64,000 nt of DNA from Chryseobacterium sp. H1D6B (lineage in GTDB: Bacteria; Bacteroidota; Bacteroidia; Flavobacteriales; Weeksellaceae): assembly GCF_029892445.1 (NCBI RefSeq), contig NZ_JARXVJ010000001.1, forward strand, positions 3,782,001-3,846,000. Direction: 5' to 3'. Shown here piece after piece: positions 43,062-51,478 of this stretch (its first letter is position 1; every line of letters begins with the position of its first letter). The notes beneath the pieces are model-generated. The model was not told where the DNA came from. It ran no database searches and saw only the letters and a list, made by a program, of their open reading frames with translations. The position numbers were made by a program, and so were the translations under genes.

Positions 43062-43643
43062 TTATTTTGTGCTGGTTATTTTTTTTCTTATTCTACTCAA
43101 AAATTCATGACTGATGCCCAAGTAAGCGGCTATTTGAAGATTAGTAAGACGCTGATACAGATGCGGATATTTTTCGATGAAGTCTAGATACCGCTGATCA
43201 GAAGTTTTACTTAAATTATCAACCATTCTTCTTTGTAAAGCTGTATGCGTTTTCTGTGTCATTACCCTGAAAAGCTTTTCAATTTTAGGCAGATTTTCAT
43301 AAGCAGACTCTTTATCTTTTTTTGAAATTAAAAGAACTTCACTCTCTTCAATGGCTTCAATAAAAAGCTGCGAGGGTATTTCGTTCGTAAAACTGTCAAT
43401 ATCGGTAATCCACCAATTTTCAGCAGCAAAATAGAGTATATGTTCAACACCATTTTGATCAACATGGAACACTCTGAAAAGCCCTTTTGTCACAAAGCCT
43501 TCAAACCTGCATATTTCACCTTCTTTCAATAAAAAGCTCTTTTTCTTAATTAATTTTTGTTGAAATAGATTACAGAATACTTCTAATTCATTTTCAGAAA
43601 GAGAAATATATTTAGCAATATTTTGTTTGAGAAGTTCTGTCAT
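43062..43643 (-). CDS. Crp/Fnr-family transcriptional regulator
   Basis: 193 residues from ATG 43643 (a TTG start at 43685 adds 14 unlike residues). Beta-roll KKKSFLLKEGEICRFEGFVTKGLFRVF and HILYFAAENWWITD; HTH YQRLTNLQIAAYLGISHEFLSRIRKKI. Third protein of the same subfamily in this window. Probably regulates the adjacent MBL/NTF2 genes that are transcribed in the same direction 137 bases downstream. Confidence 0.92.
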   Translation of the reverse strand: MTELLKQNIAKYISLSENELEVFCNLFQQKLIKKKSFLLKEGEICRFEGFVTKGLFRVFHVDQNGVEHILYFAAENWWITDIDSFTNEIPSQLFIEAIEESEVLLISKKDKESAYENLPKIEKLFRVMTQKTHTALQRRMVDNLSKTSDQRYLDFIEKYPHLYQRLTNLQIAAYLGISHEFLSRIRKKITSTK

Positions 43644-43746
43644 GTGCCGGCTTTCGATTTGTGTAGAATGAATACGAATATACAAAAAAAACGATTATTT
43701 CCGATGTGCTTCCTTCAGGCTGTTCAGATCAATTAATTGTATTTTT

Positions 43747-44661
43747 CTAGGAATAAAATTTCCTGAATTCCAAAGGCGACTGGTTTGTTTTCTGTTTAAA
43801 TAATTTACTGAACGACTGGGGATGTTCAAAGCCTAATTCATAAGCAATTTCACTTACAGACAGGGGAGTAGTGCTTAATTTTTCTTTAGCATATTCAATA
43901 AGTTTATTCTGAATGTGCTGCTGGGTGTTCTGCTGGGTGTGGATCCTCAGAAGGCTTCCCAGGTAATTAGGAGAGATATGCAGCTCTTCAGCCATACTTT
44001 TTACAGTAGGAATTCCTTTTTCTATTAAATTTCCGCTTTGAAAATACTGTGAAATAACATCTTCAAAACGTTCTATTATTTCGTGGTTAGATTTTCTTCT
44101 GGTCATGAACTGTCTTTCGTAAAACTGTTCGGAATAAATGAGGAGAAGTTCAATCTGGGCAATAATGAGCTCCTGGCTGAACTTGTCAATATTGGAACAG
44201 TATTCCCGCTCGATATTCTGAAGGATATCTACAACCACGCCTTCTTCTTTATCCGAAAGAAAAAGTGCTTCATTTACATCGTAATGAAAAAAGTCGTAAG
44301 ATTTTATTTTTTTTGTAAGTGAAGTATTCCATAAAAAATCAGGATGGATCAGGAGCATCCAGCCGGTAGGATCTACTTTAGCATTTTGATTGATCTCCAC
44401 TCTTAAAAACTGAAGCGGTGAAATAAACGTCAGCACCCCTGAATCAAAATCATACTGCTGCTGGCCGTAGTTGAATTTAGCATTGACATTCCGTTTTAAT
44501 CCAATAGAATAAAAATCCTGGATCCATTTCATTTCGCTGTCATCTACAGGGTAAGAAACCTTGCTGTAGTCGATTAAGCTGATCAGCGGATGCTCCGGAT
44601 TCCCCAGACCGCAGAAACTGTGAAATTCGGCTATTGAATTAAAACGGAATGTCTTTTTCAT
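43747..44661 (-). CDS. AraC-family regulator
   Basis: 304 residues. A sensor domain (SIAEFHSFCGLGNPEHPLISLIDY, then FDSGVLTFISPLQFLRVEI) and an AraC double HTH (VKSMAEELHISPNYLGSLLRIHT and LSVSEIAYELGFEHPQSFSKLFKQKT). The sensor start is typical of a flavobacterial AraC subgroup next to oxidoreductase genes. The SDR gene (44730) starts on the same strand upstream; it is a likely regulated gene or co-operon member. Confidence 0.93.
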   Translation of the reverse strand: MKKTFRFNSIAEFHSFCGLGNPEHPLISLIDYSKVSYPVDDSEMKWIQDFYSIGLKRNVNAKFNYGQQQYDFDSGVLTFISPLQFLRVEINQNAKVDPTGWMLLIHPDFLWNTSLTKKIKSYDFFHYDVNEALFLSDKEEGVVVDILQNIEREYCSNIDKFSQELIIAQIELLLIYSEQFYERQFMTRRKSNHEIIERFEDVISQYFQSGNLIEKGIPTVKSMAEELHISPNYLGSLLRIHTQQNTQQHIQNKLIEYAKEKLSTTPLSVSEIAYELGFEHPQSFSKLFKQKTNQSPLEFRKFYS

Positions 44662-44729
44662 AGATGCTAATTTAGTGAATCAAATTTTTTATACAAAATC
44701 ACGTGGACGCTGTCTTTTTTTTAAATTTA

Positions 44730-45569
44730 TTATAATCCTGTAGATAAAGTATAGTTTTTCCATTGTTCAGCGTCCCTGGTAAGGATACCGATCTTATTCT
44801 GCAGGATTTCATAGGCATCATTTCCTAACAGCAAATGAACCGGCAGATTATCTTCTCTGCTTACAGCGATTAGCACTTCAGCTGCTTTTTCCGGATCATT
44901 GGCCTGATTTCCGTTGATGGTATTAAGATGCTGATTTTCAGATTCACGGGCTGCTGTATATTCTGCAACAGGCTGTCCCGGTATTCTTACTGACCCTTTA
45001 GAAAGAAAATCTGTACGGAAATATCCTGGATAAACGACAGTAGCTTTCACTCCAAACTCTTTAATCTCTTCTGCTAGAGCTTCTGTAAACCCGGCTACTG
45101 CAAATTTGGTAGAACAGTAAATACCCCAGCCTGAAAAACTTCCAAAAAGACCTCCGACAGACGAAATATTGAATATATGCCCGGATTTCTGATTTCTTAA
45201 ATAAGGCATTACATTTCTAATAACATTTAATGAACCGAATACATTAACATTAAAATTTTCTTTTACTTCTTCATCGGTAAGTTCTTCCAGCGTTCCTATC
45301 TGAGCATATCCCGCATTGTTTACAATCACATCCAGTCTTCCAAAATGAGCAACACTTTTTTCAACAGATGCTTTTACACTGCTGGTATCAGTTAAGTCTA
45401 CTTCAAGCGGTAAAAATAACTCAGATGCATCACCAATCTCTTTTATCAGAGAATCAGCATTTCTTGTTGTTGCTGCCACATGAAAGCCTTCCTTCAATAA
45501 TTTTTTAACTAAAGTAAACCCCAAACCTTTTGAAGCCCCTGTAACGAACCATACTTTTTTTGTTTTCAT
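44730..45569 (-). CDS. Short-chain dehydrogenase/reductase
   Basis: 279 residues. TGASKGLG glycine loop, NNAG in VNNAGYAQIG, catalytic Tyr-x3-Lys in GIYCSTKFAVAGF and Ser in NISSVGG. The C-terminal part PGYFRTDFLSKGSVRIPG belongs to the group of 'oxidoreductase' SDRs often paired with AraC genes in flavobacteria. NAD(P)-dependent; substrate unknown. Confidence 0.94.
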   Translation of the reverse strand: MKTKKVWFVTGASKGLGFTLVKKLLKEGFHVAATTRNADSLIKEIGDASELFLPLEVDLTDTSSVKASVEKSVAHFGRLDVIVNNAGYAQIGTLEELTDEEVKENFNVNVFGSLNVIRNVMPYLRNQKSGHIFNISSVGGLFGSFSGWGIYCSTKFAVAGFTEALAEEIKEFGVKATVVYPGYFRTDFLSKGSVRIPGQPVAEYTAARESENQHLNTINGNQANDPEKAAEVLIAVSREDNLPVHLLLGNDAYEILQNKIGILTRDAEQWKNYTLSTGL

Positions 45570-45870
45570 TTTTTATATTTTATATTTAAAAGAATGATAC
45601 AAAGATCATGAGAAACGGTATTTCCCATGTAGCCCAATCCACCAATGATGTAATCGAATCGTGAATAATAAAATAAAATACTGCACCGCTATTTTTCATT
45701 AAACAGATAAAATAGAATCCCCATGTAACTGCAGAATTCAAGAGTTTATAATCCAAAAAAGACATACATTATTCCCGTTTAAGTGTAAAGAACAAAGTCG
45801 TTATATACGTTTTAAAACAGTATAAATTATTGTTAATCAAATATTTTAAAATAAGTCTATTTCTCATATC
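45570..45870. other. Unannotated intergenic DNA between SDR and hcp
   Basis: A+T-rich, short stretch upstream of the divergent SDR and hcp genes. A GATCTTTG element near 45612 on the minus strand could be the SDR -7. I found no coding frame, RNA gene or long repeat in it. Confidence 0.5.
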
Positions 45871-45904
45871 GTAGAATTACTACACCAAATAGTAGAACTA
45901 CTAC
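45871..45904. promoter_or_regulatory. Two GTAGAAYTACTAC repeats upstream of hcp
   Basis: GTAGAATTACTAC (45871-45883) and GTAGAACTACTAC (45892-45904), 12 of 13 identical, 21 bp apart (two helical turns), each with GTAG/CTAC palindromic ends. They lie about 60-95 bp before the expected transcription start of hcp, a normal activator position. Confidence 0.6.
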
Positions 45905-45931
45905 AAAAGTTGACAAATAGCTTTAAAAGTT

Positions 45932-45961
45932 TTCGAGTGGATATAATTGATTCTATATTTG
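45932..45961 (+). promoter_or_regulatory. Candidate promoter of hcp
   Basis: TATATTTG (45954-45961) fits TAnnTTTG exactly; TTC at 45932-45934 is one base from the -33 TTG with a 19-base spacer. The hcp ATG is 52 bases downstream. Confidence 0.5.
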
Positions 45962-46013
45962 CTGAACAATCACTGAATCATAAAATATTATTAACGATTA
46001 AAATTTACAAATC

Positions 46014-46424
46014 ATGGCAGCAAATTCAAGAGGAATCTTAAAATTCAACGGAAGCGAAGACCAGAAATTATTAAAGCTTAATTACAGCGTATCAAGATCT
46101 ACAGATGTATCAGGAAGAGTAGCATCAGATCCTTCAAACGCAGTGATCAAGCTTACAATCGAAGCTACAGAGAAATCTGATATCTTAGAGAGTTTACTGA
46201 ACGGAAAATATAAGCCTACTACAGGACAGATCACTTTCAACAAATCTCACGAAGAAGGACAGCTTATTACGCTAAACTGGGAAAACGGATATGTAATTCA
46301 TCACGAAGTAGATTTCAACGCTATCGATGAAAACAGTATGCTGATCAGTTTCACTGTAAGTGCAGAAACCATTAACTATGGTAATGCTGAATACGCAGGA
46401 AAATGGCCGGGAGGTAAGAATTAA
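46014..46424 (+). CDS. tssD: Hcp-like type VI secretion tube protein (TssD), orphan
   Basis: 136 residues. It follows the Bacteroidota Hcp/TssD pattern (MAANSRGILKFNGSEDQKLLK opening, KLTIEATEKSDILESLLNGKYKPTTGQITF, LITLNWENGYVIHHEVDF). This family forms the inner tube of T6SS or carries effectors. No sheath, baseplate or ClpV gene is in the window, so it is an orphan here; such isolated hcp genes are common and may ship effectors with a T6SS elsewhere. Preceded by direct repeats and a good promoter, ended by a strong terminator; monocistronic. Confidence 0.88.
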   Translation: MAANSRGILKFNGSEDQKLLKLNYSVSRSTDVSGRVASDPSNAVIKLTIEATEKSDILESLLNGKYKPTTGQITFNKSHEEGQLITLNWENGYVIHHEVDFNAIDENSMLISFTVSAETINYGNAEYAGKWPGGKN

Positions 46425-46441
46425 AAAAGAAATAGTTACAA

Positions 46442-46475
46442 AAAAAGACAGAAATCCATAGATTTCTGTCTTTTT
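46442..46475. terminator. Bidirectional terminator after hcp
   Basis: Perfect 15-bp arms (AAAAAGACAGAAATC at 46442-46456 and its complement at 46461-46475) around a four-base loop. Strong enough to stop transcription in both directions between hcp and the convergent PPC gene. Confidence 0.92.
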
Positions 46476-46498
46476 CTTTTATAAAATAATAGGTCGAT

Positions 46499-46954
46499 TT
46501 ATTTCTCAAGATCGTAAAAATTAATTCCTGCCTCTTCATTTTTTGTTTTTATAACGGCTGTATTTAAAGGATAAAAGAAAAACTCTCCTGCTCCGCGGAT
46601 TTCCGCATCCAAAAGATGTCCCGCCAATGCCGTGTAATCCTGTCTTCCCAAGGTAATATGCAGATGCAGCAGCGGTTTCCCCTCAAGTTCTGAAACATTT
46701 CCTGAAATATTGGAAATTTCCATCTGCTCGCTGAATTTTTTATCAACATACTGTTTTGAAGAAGGCTGGAAAAAACGTAATGTTGCTTCACTTACAGCTC
46801 CAATTCCTGTGATCTGTCCCGCTTTAATATTTTGAGCAGTAACAAAATCTGTCAGTGTTTCTACGATACTCGAACGGTCTTTTACGCTTACAATATAGGT
46901 GCTGTCTACTTTTTTTGCAGTCCAGTTACTTCCTTTGTAATTTTGTGAATCCAT
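46499..46954 (-). CDS. PPC (DUF296) domain protein
   Basis: 151 residues with the PPC/DUF296 fold: DRSSIVETLTDFVTAQNIKAGQITGIGAVSEATLRFF, then HLHITLGRQDYTALAGHLLDAEIRGAGEFFFYPL. The histidines in LLHLHIT and GHLLDA would bind a metal in this family. Bacterial members are small cytoplasmic proteins of uncertain role, called DNA-binding from plant AT-hook homologues. Lies upstream of, and apart from, the oxidoreductase genes. Confidence 0.9.
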   Translation of the reverse strand: MDSQNYKGSNWTAKKVDSTYIVSVKDRSSIVETLTDFVTAQNIKAGQITGIGAVSEATLRFFQPSSKQYVDKKFSEQMEISNISGNVSELEGKPLLHLHITLGRQDYTALAGHLLDAEIRGAGEFFFYPLNTAVIKTKNEEAGINFYDLEK

Positions 46955-47070
46955 ATTTTATTTTGATTTGATTAGTGTTTTATGATGATATCTTTTGAGC
47001 ACTGTACAGACTCCAAACCAGTAGAGTCCTGAAAAATAAAAGGAGTGCAGTAGTTTCAAATACCGGCTGA

Positions 47071-47916
47071 TTATTTCTTCAGATAATTAATAATTCCAAT
47101 TACATCATCTTTCCCAAAACCTTCATCATGAGCGGCCTGATAAGTTTCTATCAGTGTTTTAGATAAAGGATAATCTGCCCCTGCATTTTTAGCCAGAAGA
47201 ATATCTTTCAGCATGAGATCCAGAGCAAAAGCCGGCTCATAATTATCATCAATCAGTAAAGGAGTTTTTACCTTTGTAGCACCGCTTCCGCTGGCACTTC
47301 CGTTAATAATATCAAGCATATCTTCGCGTTCTATTCCTAATTTATCAGAAAATAACACCGTTTCAGCCAGCCCCTGATAAATTGCCGAAATAAAATAATT
47401 AACGGATAATTTCGCAGCGATCCCTTTTCCGTTTTCCCCTAAATGCTTGATCGTTTTTCCTAATTTATGAAGGTAAGGCTCCGCACGCTGAATATCTTTT
47501 TCATCACCTCCCGCCATGATAATCAATGTACCGTCCGCAGCTGGTTTTGTACTTCCGGCAACAGGCGCATCAATGAAAGCCGCTTCTTTTATTTTGACAG
47601 CATCAGCTGTCCCCTTACTAGCTTCTGGAGAAATAGTGCTCATATCCACAAACAGCTTCCCGTGAATATTCAAAGAAAGAATTTCTTCGTATACTTCCTG
47701 TACAGCCTTATCATTAGTAAGCATTGTGAAAATGATATCGCTGTTTTTAACAAGGCCTGCCACACTGGTGCAGACTGTAGATTTTCCTTTAAAATCTTCT
47801 GCTTTTTCAGGTGTTCTGTTGTAAACTGAAAGAGAAAATCCGGCTTTTTCTAAATTTTTAGCCATGGGATGACCCATATTTCCTAATCCTATAAATCCTA
47901 TTTTTTCTGTGCTCAT
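47071..47916 (-). CDS. NAD(P)-dependent beta-hydroxyacid dehydrogenase-like oxidoreductase
   Basis: 281 residues. FIGLGNMGHPMAKNLEKAGF (NAD(P) loop), FVDMSTISPEASKGTAD, DAPVAGSTKPAADGTLIIMAGGD and Lys in GNGIAAKLSVNYF, the catalytic Lys of 3-hydroxyisobutyrate dehydrogenase relatives. Also related to glyoxylate/succinic semialdehyde reductases. Substrate unknown. Starts 21 bases after the aldo/keto reductase stop; probably in one operon with it. Confidence 0.94.
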   Translation of the reverse strand: MSTEKIGFIGLGNMGHPMAKNLEKAGFSLSVYNRTPEKAEDFKGKSTVCTSVAGLVKNSDIIFTMLTNDKAVQEVYEEILSLNIHGKLFVDMSTISPEASKGTADAVKIKEAAFIDAPVAGSTKPAADGTLIIMAGGDEKDIQRAEPYLHKLGKTIKHLGENGKGIAAKLSVNYFISAIYQGLAETVLFSDKLGIEREDMLDIINGSASGSGATKVKTPLLIDDNYEPAFALDLMLKDILLAKNAGADYPLSKTLIETYQAAHDEGFGKDDVIGIINYLKK

Positions 47917-47937
47917 TTTTTTATTTTTAAATTGTAA

Positions 47938-48780
47938 TTAAACAATATCCGGCCAGTTATCCGGAAGCTCACCGCTGAAGCCCATTTCCGGGATCTCATT
48001 GATCTGTTTGATCTCTTCAGGACTCAATTCAAAATCAAAAATATTGATATTATCTTCAATTCTTTCAGGCGTAGTAGATTTCGGAATTGTAATCGTATCA
48101 TGCTCTACACACCATCTAAGGCAGATTTGTGAAATAGATTTATTATGTTTTTCTGCAATAGATTTTAGCAGTTCATTATCAAAAACTTTTCCTCTGGCAA
48201 GTGGAGACCAGGCTTCAATAACGATCCCTTTTTCTCTGCAGTATTCCACAACTTCCGGCTGCCAGTATCCTGGATGAAATTCTATCTGGTTAACAGCAGG
48301 AGTAATTTTAGCTGTCTTATCCAAAGCTTCTAAATGTTCCTGCCAAAAATTGCTCACACCTATTGATTTGATTTTTCCTTCAGCCTTAAGCTCTTCCATT
48401 GCACGCCAGGTTTCGGCATTCACTTCCTGCCAGTTATCAAAGTTCTTGGCATTGGCCGGCCAATGGATCAGATACAGGTCAATATAGTCTAAATCTAGCT
48501 TTTGAAGGGATTCTTCGAAGGCTTTTTTAGTGTTTTCATATCCTAAATTTTCTCTCCATACCTTGGTGGTTACAAAAATTTCTTCACGGGCAACACCGCT
48601 TTCTTTTATCCCTTTTCCTACGGCGTCTTCATTTTCATATTTAGCCGCCGTGTCCAGCAGCCTGTATCCTTTTTGCAACGCTGATTTTACAGATTCGATC
48701 CCTTCTTTTTCTTCTGCTTTATAGGTTCCGAATCCTATCGATGGCAGTTTAACTCCGTCATTAAGCGTAATATACTTCAT
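47938..48780 (-). CDS. Aldo/keto reductase
   Basis: 280 residues, classical AKR TIM barrel (AKR5-type): LPSIGFGTYKAEE, GYRLLDTAAKYENEDAVG (Asp, Tyr), TTKVW (Lys), YLIHWPA (His), GVSNF and AWSPLARGKVF. All four catalytic residues present. It reduces aldehydes or ketones with NADPH. Upstream neighbour of the 3-HIBDH-like gene; preceded by DUF3861 24 bases away. Confidence 0.95.
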   Translation of the reverse strand: MKYITLNDGVKLPSIGFGTYKAEEKEGIESVKSALQKGYRLLDTAAKYENEDAVGKGIKESGVAREEIFVTTKVWRENLGYENTKKAFEESLQKLDLDYIDLYLIHWPANAKNFDNWQEVNAETWRAMEELKAEGKIKSIGVSNFWQEHLEALDKTAKITPAVNQIEFHPGYWQPEVVEYCREKGIVIEAWSPLARGKVFDNELLKSIAEKHNKSISQICLRWCVEHDTITIPKSTTPERIEDNINIFDFELSPEEIKQINEIPEMGFSGELPDNWPDIV

Positions 48781-48803
48781 TGTAATTTATTATTTTAATT
48801 GCA

Positions 48804-49094
48804 CTAATAGCTTTTAAGCTTTTTCATAAATTCTGTGACAGCAGGTCTTAGTTCTTCAAATAAAGGATGCTGTTTGTTGGTAAGCATCACTTCTGTGAAG
48901 AGTTTTAAACCTAAAGCAAATTCATGTGCAGTCTTTTCGTTATCAAAAATATTTTTAGACTGTATAATATCAAATATTTTAAACAGATCATCATGATTTT
49001 CAAAATTGAAGGACAATGTTTTTTCTGCTTGGGCGCCGTCTTTCAATGCTAATTCTTTAAGATCAATCTGATATTTATTGTTTCTTTTCTCCAT
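48804..49094 (-). CDS. DUF3861 small protein
   Basis: 96 residues: NKYQIDLKELALKDGAQAEKTLSFNFENHDDLFKIFDIIQ, then LGLKLFTEVMLTNKQHPLFEEL and FMKKLKSY. This is the DUF3861 pattern; function unknown, usually found next to aldo/keto reductases and oxidoreductases. It sits between two aldo/keto reductase genes on the same strand, probably one operon. Confidence 0.88.
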   Translation of the reverse strand: MEKRNNKYQIDLKELALKDGAQAEKTLSFNFENHDDLFKIFDIIQSKNIFDNEKTAHEFALGLKLFTEVMLTNKQHPLFEELRPAVTEFMKKLKSY

Positions 49095-49170
49095 TATTTT
49101 TTGTTTGAATTGAATGTAAAAGCAAAGACGCTAAACAACTTCGTCTTTGCGATTAATTAATTTTCAGCAT

Positions 49171-50154
49171 TTAGAAAGCATTCACCAGATCATCAATCGT
49201 TTTCAGCTCTTCCTTACTTAAATTGATGTCAACAGCTTTTGCATTCTGAACAGCCTGTTCTGCATTTCTTGCTCCAGCCAGAGCAATGGTAATTCCGGGT
49301 CTTTCTATTGTCCATCTTAATACCAGCTGGCCTAAACTTGCATGATGCTGATCGGCAATAGGTTTAATTTTATCTAAAAGAAGATTTGTTTTTTCCACGA
49401 ATTCTGGCTGGAAATGGGCTAGATCAGCTCTGTGGTCGCCGTGCTTGAATTGGTATCCTGTATGAATTTTCCCGGTCAGCAGACCTCTTTCCAGCGGACT
49501 GTAAGCTAAAATAGATCTATTGTTTTCAATGCAGTACGGAACAGTTTCCTTTTCAATACCGCGGTTCACCATGCTGAATGGAATCTGGTTCGACACTAAA
49601 GAAAGTGTTTTTTCCGCTTCTGCCATTTGTGCGGCAGTATAATTGCAGACTCCGGCGAAACGTACTTTTCCCTGTTCGATCAACTTAGAAACGGCTTCAA
49701 AAGTCTCGTCAATAGGAGTGGTAGAATCCGGCCAGTGGATCTGATAAAGGTCAATATAATCAGTTCCAAGCCTTTTTAAACTCTGTTCACATTCATAAAT
49801 AATACTTTCTTTTCCTGCATATTTATAAACATCGATGGCATCTCCGTTATTTTTGTAGCTGTTCATCGCAAAATCACCTTTTGCAAGATCCCAGCGCATC
49901 CCGAATTTGGTCAGGATCTGGACTTTATCTCTTGGAAATCCCTTGACTGCTTCACCCACAATCTCTTCACTGACTCCCTGTCCATAAATTGGAGCTGTAT
50001 CAATGGATGTCACACCTACTTCATAAGATGCTTTGACCGCTTCTATGGCTTCATTTCTATCCGTGCTTCCCCACATCCAGCCTCCGGCAGCCCATGCTCC
50101 AAAAGTGATTGCTGATACTTCAAGATCACTGTTTCCTAGTTTTCTGTATTCCAT
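49171..50154 (-). CDS. Aldo/keto reductase
   Basis: 327 residues of the larger AKR11/12-type: NSDLEVSAITFGAWAAGGWMWG, SIDTAPIYGQGVSEEIVG (Asp, Tyr), ILTKFGMRW (Lys), QIHWPDST (His) and AYSPLERGLLTGK. Complete catalytic tetrad. Paired in direction with a second AKR and the HIBDH-like gene, suggesting a shared detoxification role. First gene of this minus-strand set. Confidence 0.95.
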   Translation of the reverse strand: MEYRKLGNSDLEVSAITFGAWAAGGWMWGSTDRNEAIEAVKASYEVGVTSIDTAPIYGQGVSEEIVGEAVKGFPRDKVQILTKFGMRWDLAKGDFAMNSYKNNGDAIDVYKYAGKESIIYECEQSLKRLGTDYIDLYQIHWPDSTTPIDETFEAVSKLIEQGKVRFAGVCNYTAAQMAEAEKTLSLVSNQIPFSMVNRGIEKETVPYCIENNRSILAYSPLERGLLTGKIHTGYQFKHGDHRADLAHFQPEFVEKTNLLLDKIKPIADQHHASLGQLVLRWTIERPGITIALAGARNAEQAVQNAKAVDINLSKEELKTIDDLVNAF

Positions 50155-50221
50155 ATTTTTTTATGTATAATTATTGATGAGTAATAAATAATTTAACTAC
50201 TTGTTAAGGCTGTAAAATATA

Positions 50222-50460
50222 TTATTTACTGTTGTCTGCTTTTATTTTTACGACCAGATAAGGAGGTTTCCTTAAGTCTTTTCCCTTATTGAAACTTGGA
50301 AGACGGTTCCACTGTCCTAAGGTAATGTAAATATATCCGTTCCGGTAAGTTAATCCGTCCGGCCAGACATAATTGTTTGATCATCGGATAATAATGGACA
50401 GTACCTTTCTTCATTATGTTTAATGACTGGCTGCCGCTCAAAATCAAAAAAAAAATCTTT
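50222..50460 (-). pseudogene. Relic of a royal-jelly/L-dopachrome tautomerase-related protein
   Basis: A minus-strand frame reads NYVWPDGLTYRNGYIYITLG, continues QWNRLPSFNKGKDLRKPPYL and ends with a stop at 50222. This looks like the last part of a major royal jelly protein/SMP-30-like propeller. Upstream the frame breaks; neighbouring frames give TVHYYPMIKQ or ERYCPLLSDDQ, fitting a one-base shift near 50375, and a stop precedes a T10 run. The rest of the gene is gone, so this is a decayed remnant between the AKR and the AraC gene. Confidence 0.6.
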
Positions 50461-50549
50461 TCAGCATATTTTAAAGGTTTATACAAATTTTGCTAAAAAA
50501 AATCACTTTTAGCTTGTAGAAATCGTTTAACATATTGTAAATTTAGAAT

Positions 50550-51392
50550 ATGAAACGAAAACAGTTTGAACCTTTAGAAATCGATACTTTTGAAACTGCT
50601 GTTTTTCCATTTCCAAAACACAGCCATACTTATTATGAATTGATCTACATCTTCAAAGGCTGTGGAAATCATCACATCAATCAAATCATAATTCCCTATA
50701 AAACAGGAGATCTCTATTTAATTTCTCCCGGTGATGAGCACTTCTTTGACATCAAAAAATCGACCAAATTTTGCTTTATCAAGTTCAATGACAGTTATTT
50801 TGACAACAATAAACATCTTTCACCAGATAATCTGACGACTGCATCACCCGTTGACATCATGCGGAATTCATTATTAAAAGAAGAAAAACTGATCTTTGAC
50901 GAACCCTGCAGAACGATCCTCCGAAAAACAGTTGAAAATATTATTGATTATAATAAACTTCATAAGGTTTCCGACTCGCCGATTGTCTTTTTTCAGGTTT
51001 TATCTTTGTTTGGACTGATCCGTGAGGCCACCTTAAAAATGAACGTGAAAATTGATAACGGCATCGCTCAAAAAGACGATCTTATTTCTTACATCCACCA
51101 AAATATTTATCATCCTGAACTGATAAGAATAGAAACAATTTCAGAGCATTTTAATATTTCTAATACTTATTTCGGTGCTTATTTTAAGCGGAATTTCGAT
51201 GTTTCTTACCGTAAATATATCACAGATTATAAGCTGAAATTAATTGAAAGAAGAATTCAGTCCGGCCAGATGACTATGAAACAGATTTCTTATGAATTTG
51301 GATTTACAGATGAAAGCCACCTGACAAATTATTTTAAAAAGCAGACCAAAACAAGCCCGACCGATTTTAAACTGCTGCAAAAAGCTGTTTAA
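50550..51392 (+). CDS. AraC-family regulator with cupin domain
   Basis: 280 residues. Cupin sensor domain (FPKHSHTYYELIYIFKGCGNHHIN and KTGDLYLISPGDEHFFDI) followed by AraC HTHs (IRIETISEHFNISNTYFGAYFKRNF and MTMKQISYEFGFTDESHLTNYFKKQT). Its likely target is the acetyltransferase gene 87 bases downstream, or the AKR set it points away from. Confidence 0.94.
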   Translation: MKRKQFEPLEIDTFETAVFPFPKHSHTYYELIYIFKGCGNHHINQIIIPYKTGDLYLISPGDEHFFDIKKSTKFCFIKFNDSYFDNNKHLSPDNLTTASPVDIMRNSLLKEEKLIFDEPCRTILRKTVENIIDYNKLHKVSDSPIVFFQVLSLFGLIREATLKMNVKIDNGIAQKDDLISYIHQNIYHPELIRIETISEHFNISNTYFGAYFKRNFDVSYRKYITDYKLKLIERRIQSGQMTMKQISYEFGFTDESHLTNYFKKQTKTSPTDFKLLQKAV

Positions 51393-51478
51393 AATACCTA
51401 TACTTTAATTTTCCTTTCCTACAAGTTTTTAAAATGGGAAAACTTATGGAAATTTGCATTTATAATAAGGTTTAAGAA

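Noticed and set aside
45570..46475. A T6SS gene cluster around hcp
   Set aside because: No sheath, baseplate, VgrG, ClpV or membrane-complex gene in the window; only an orphan hcp.
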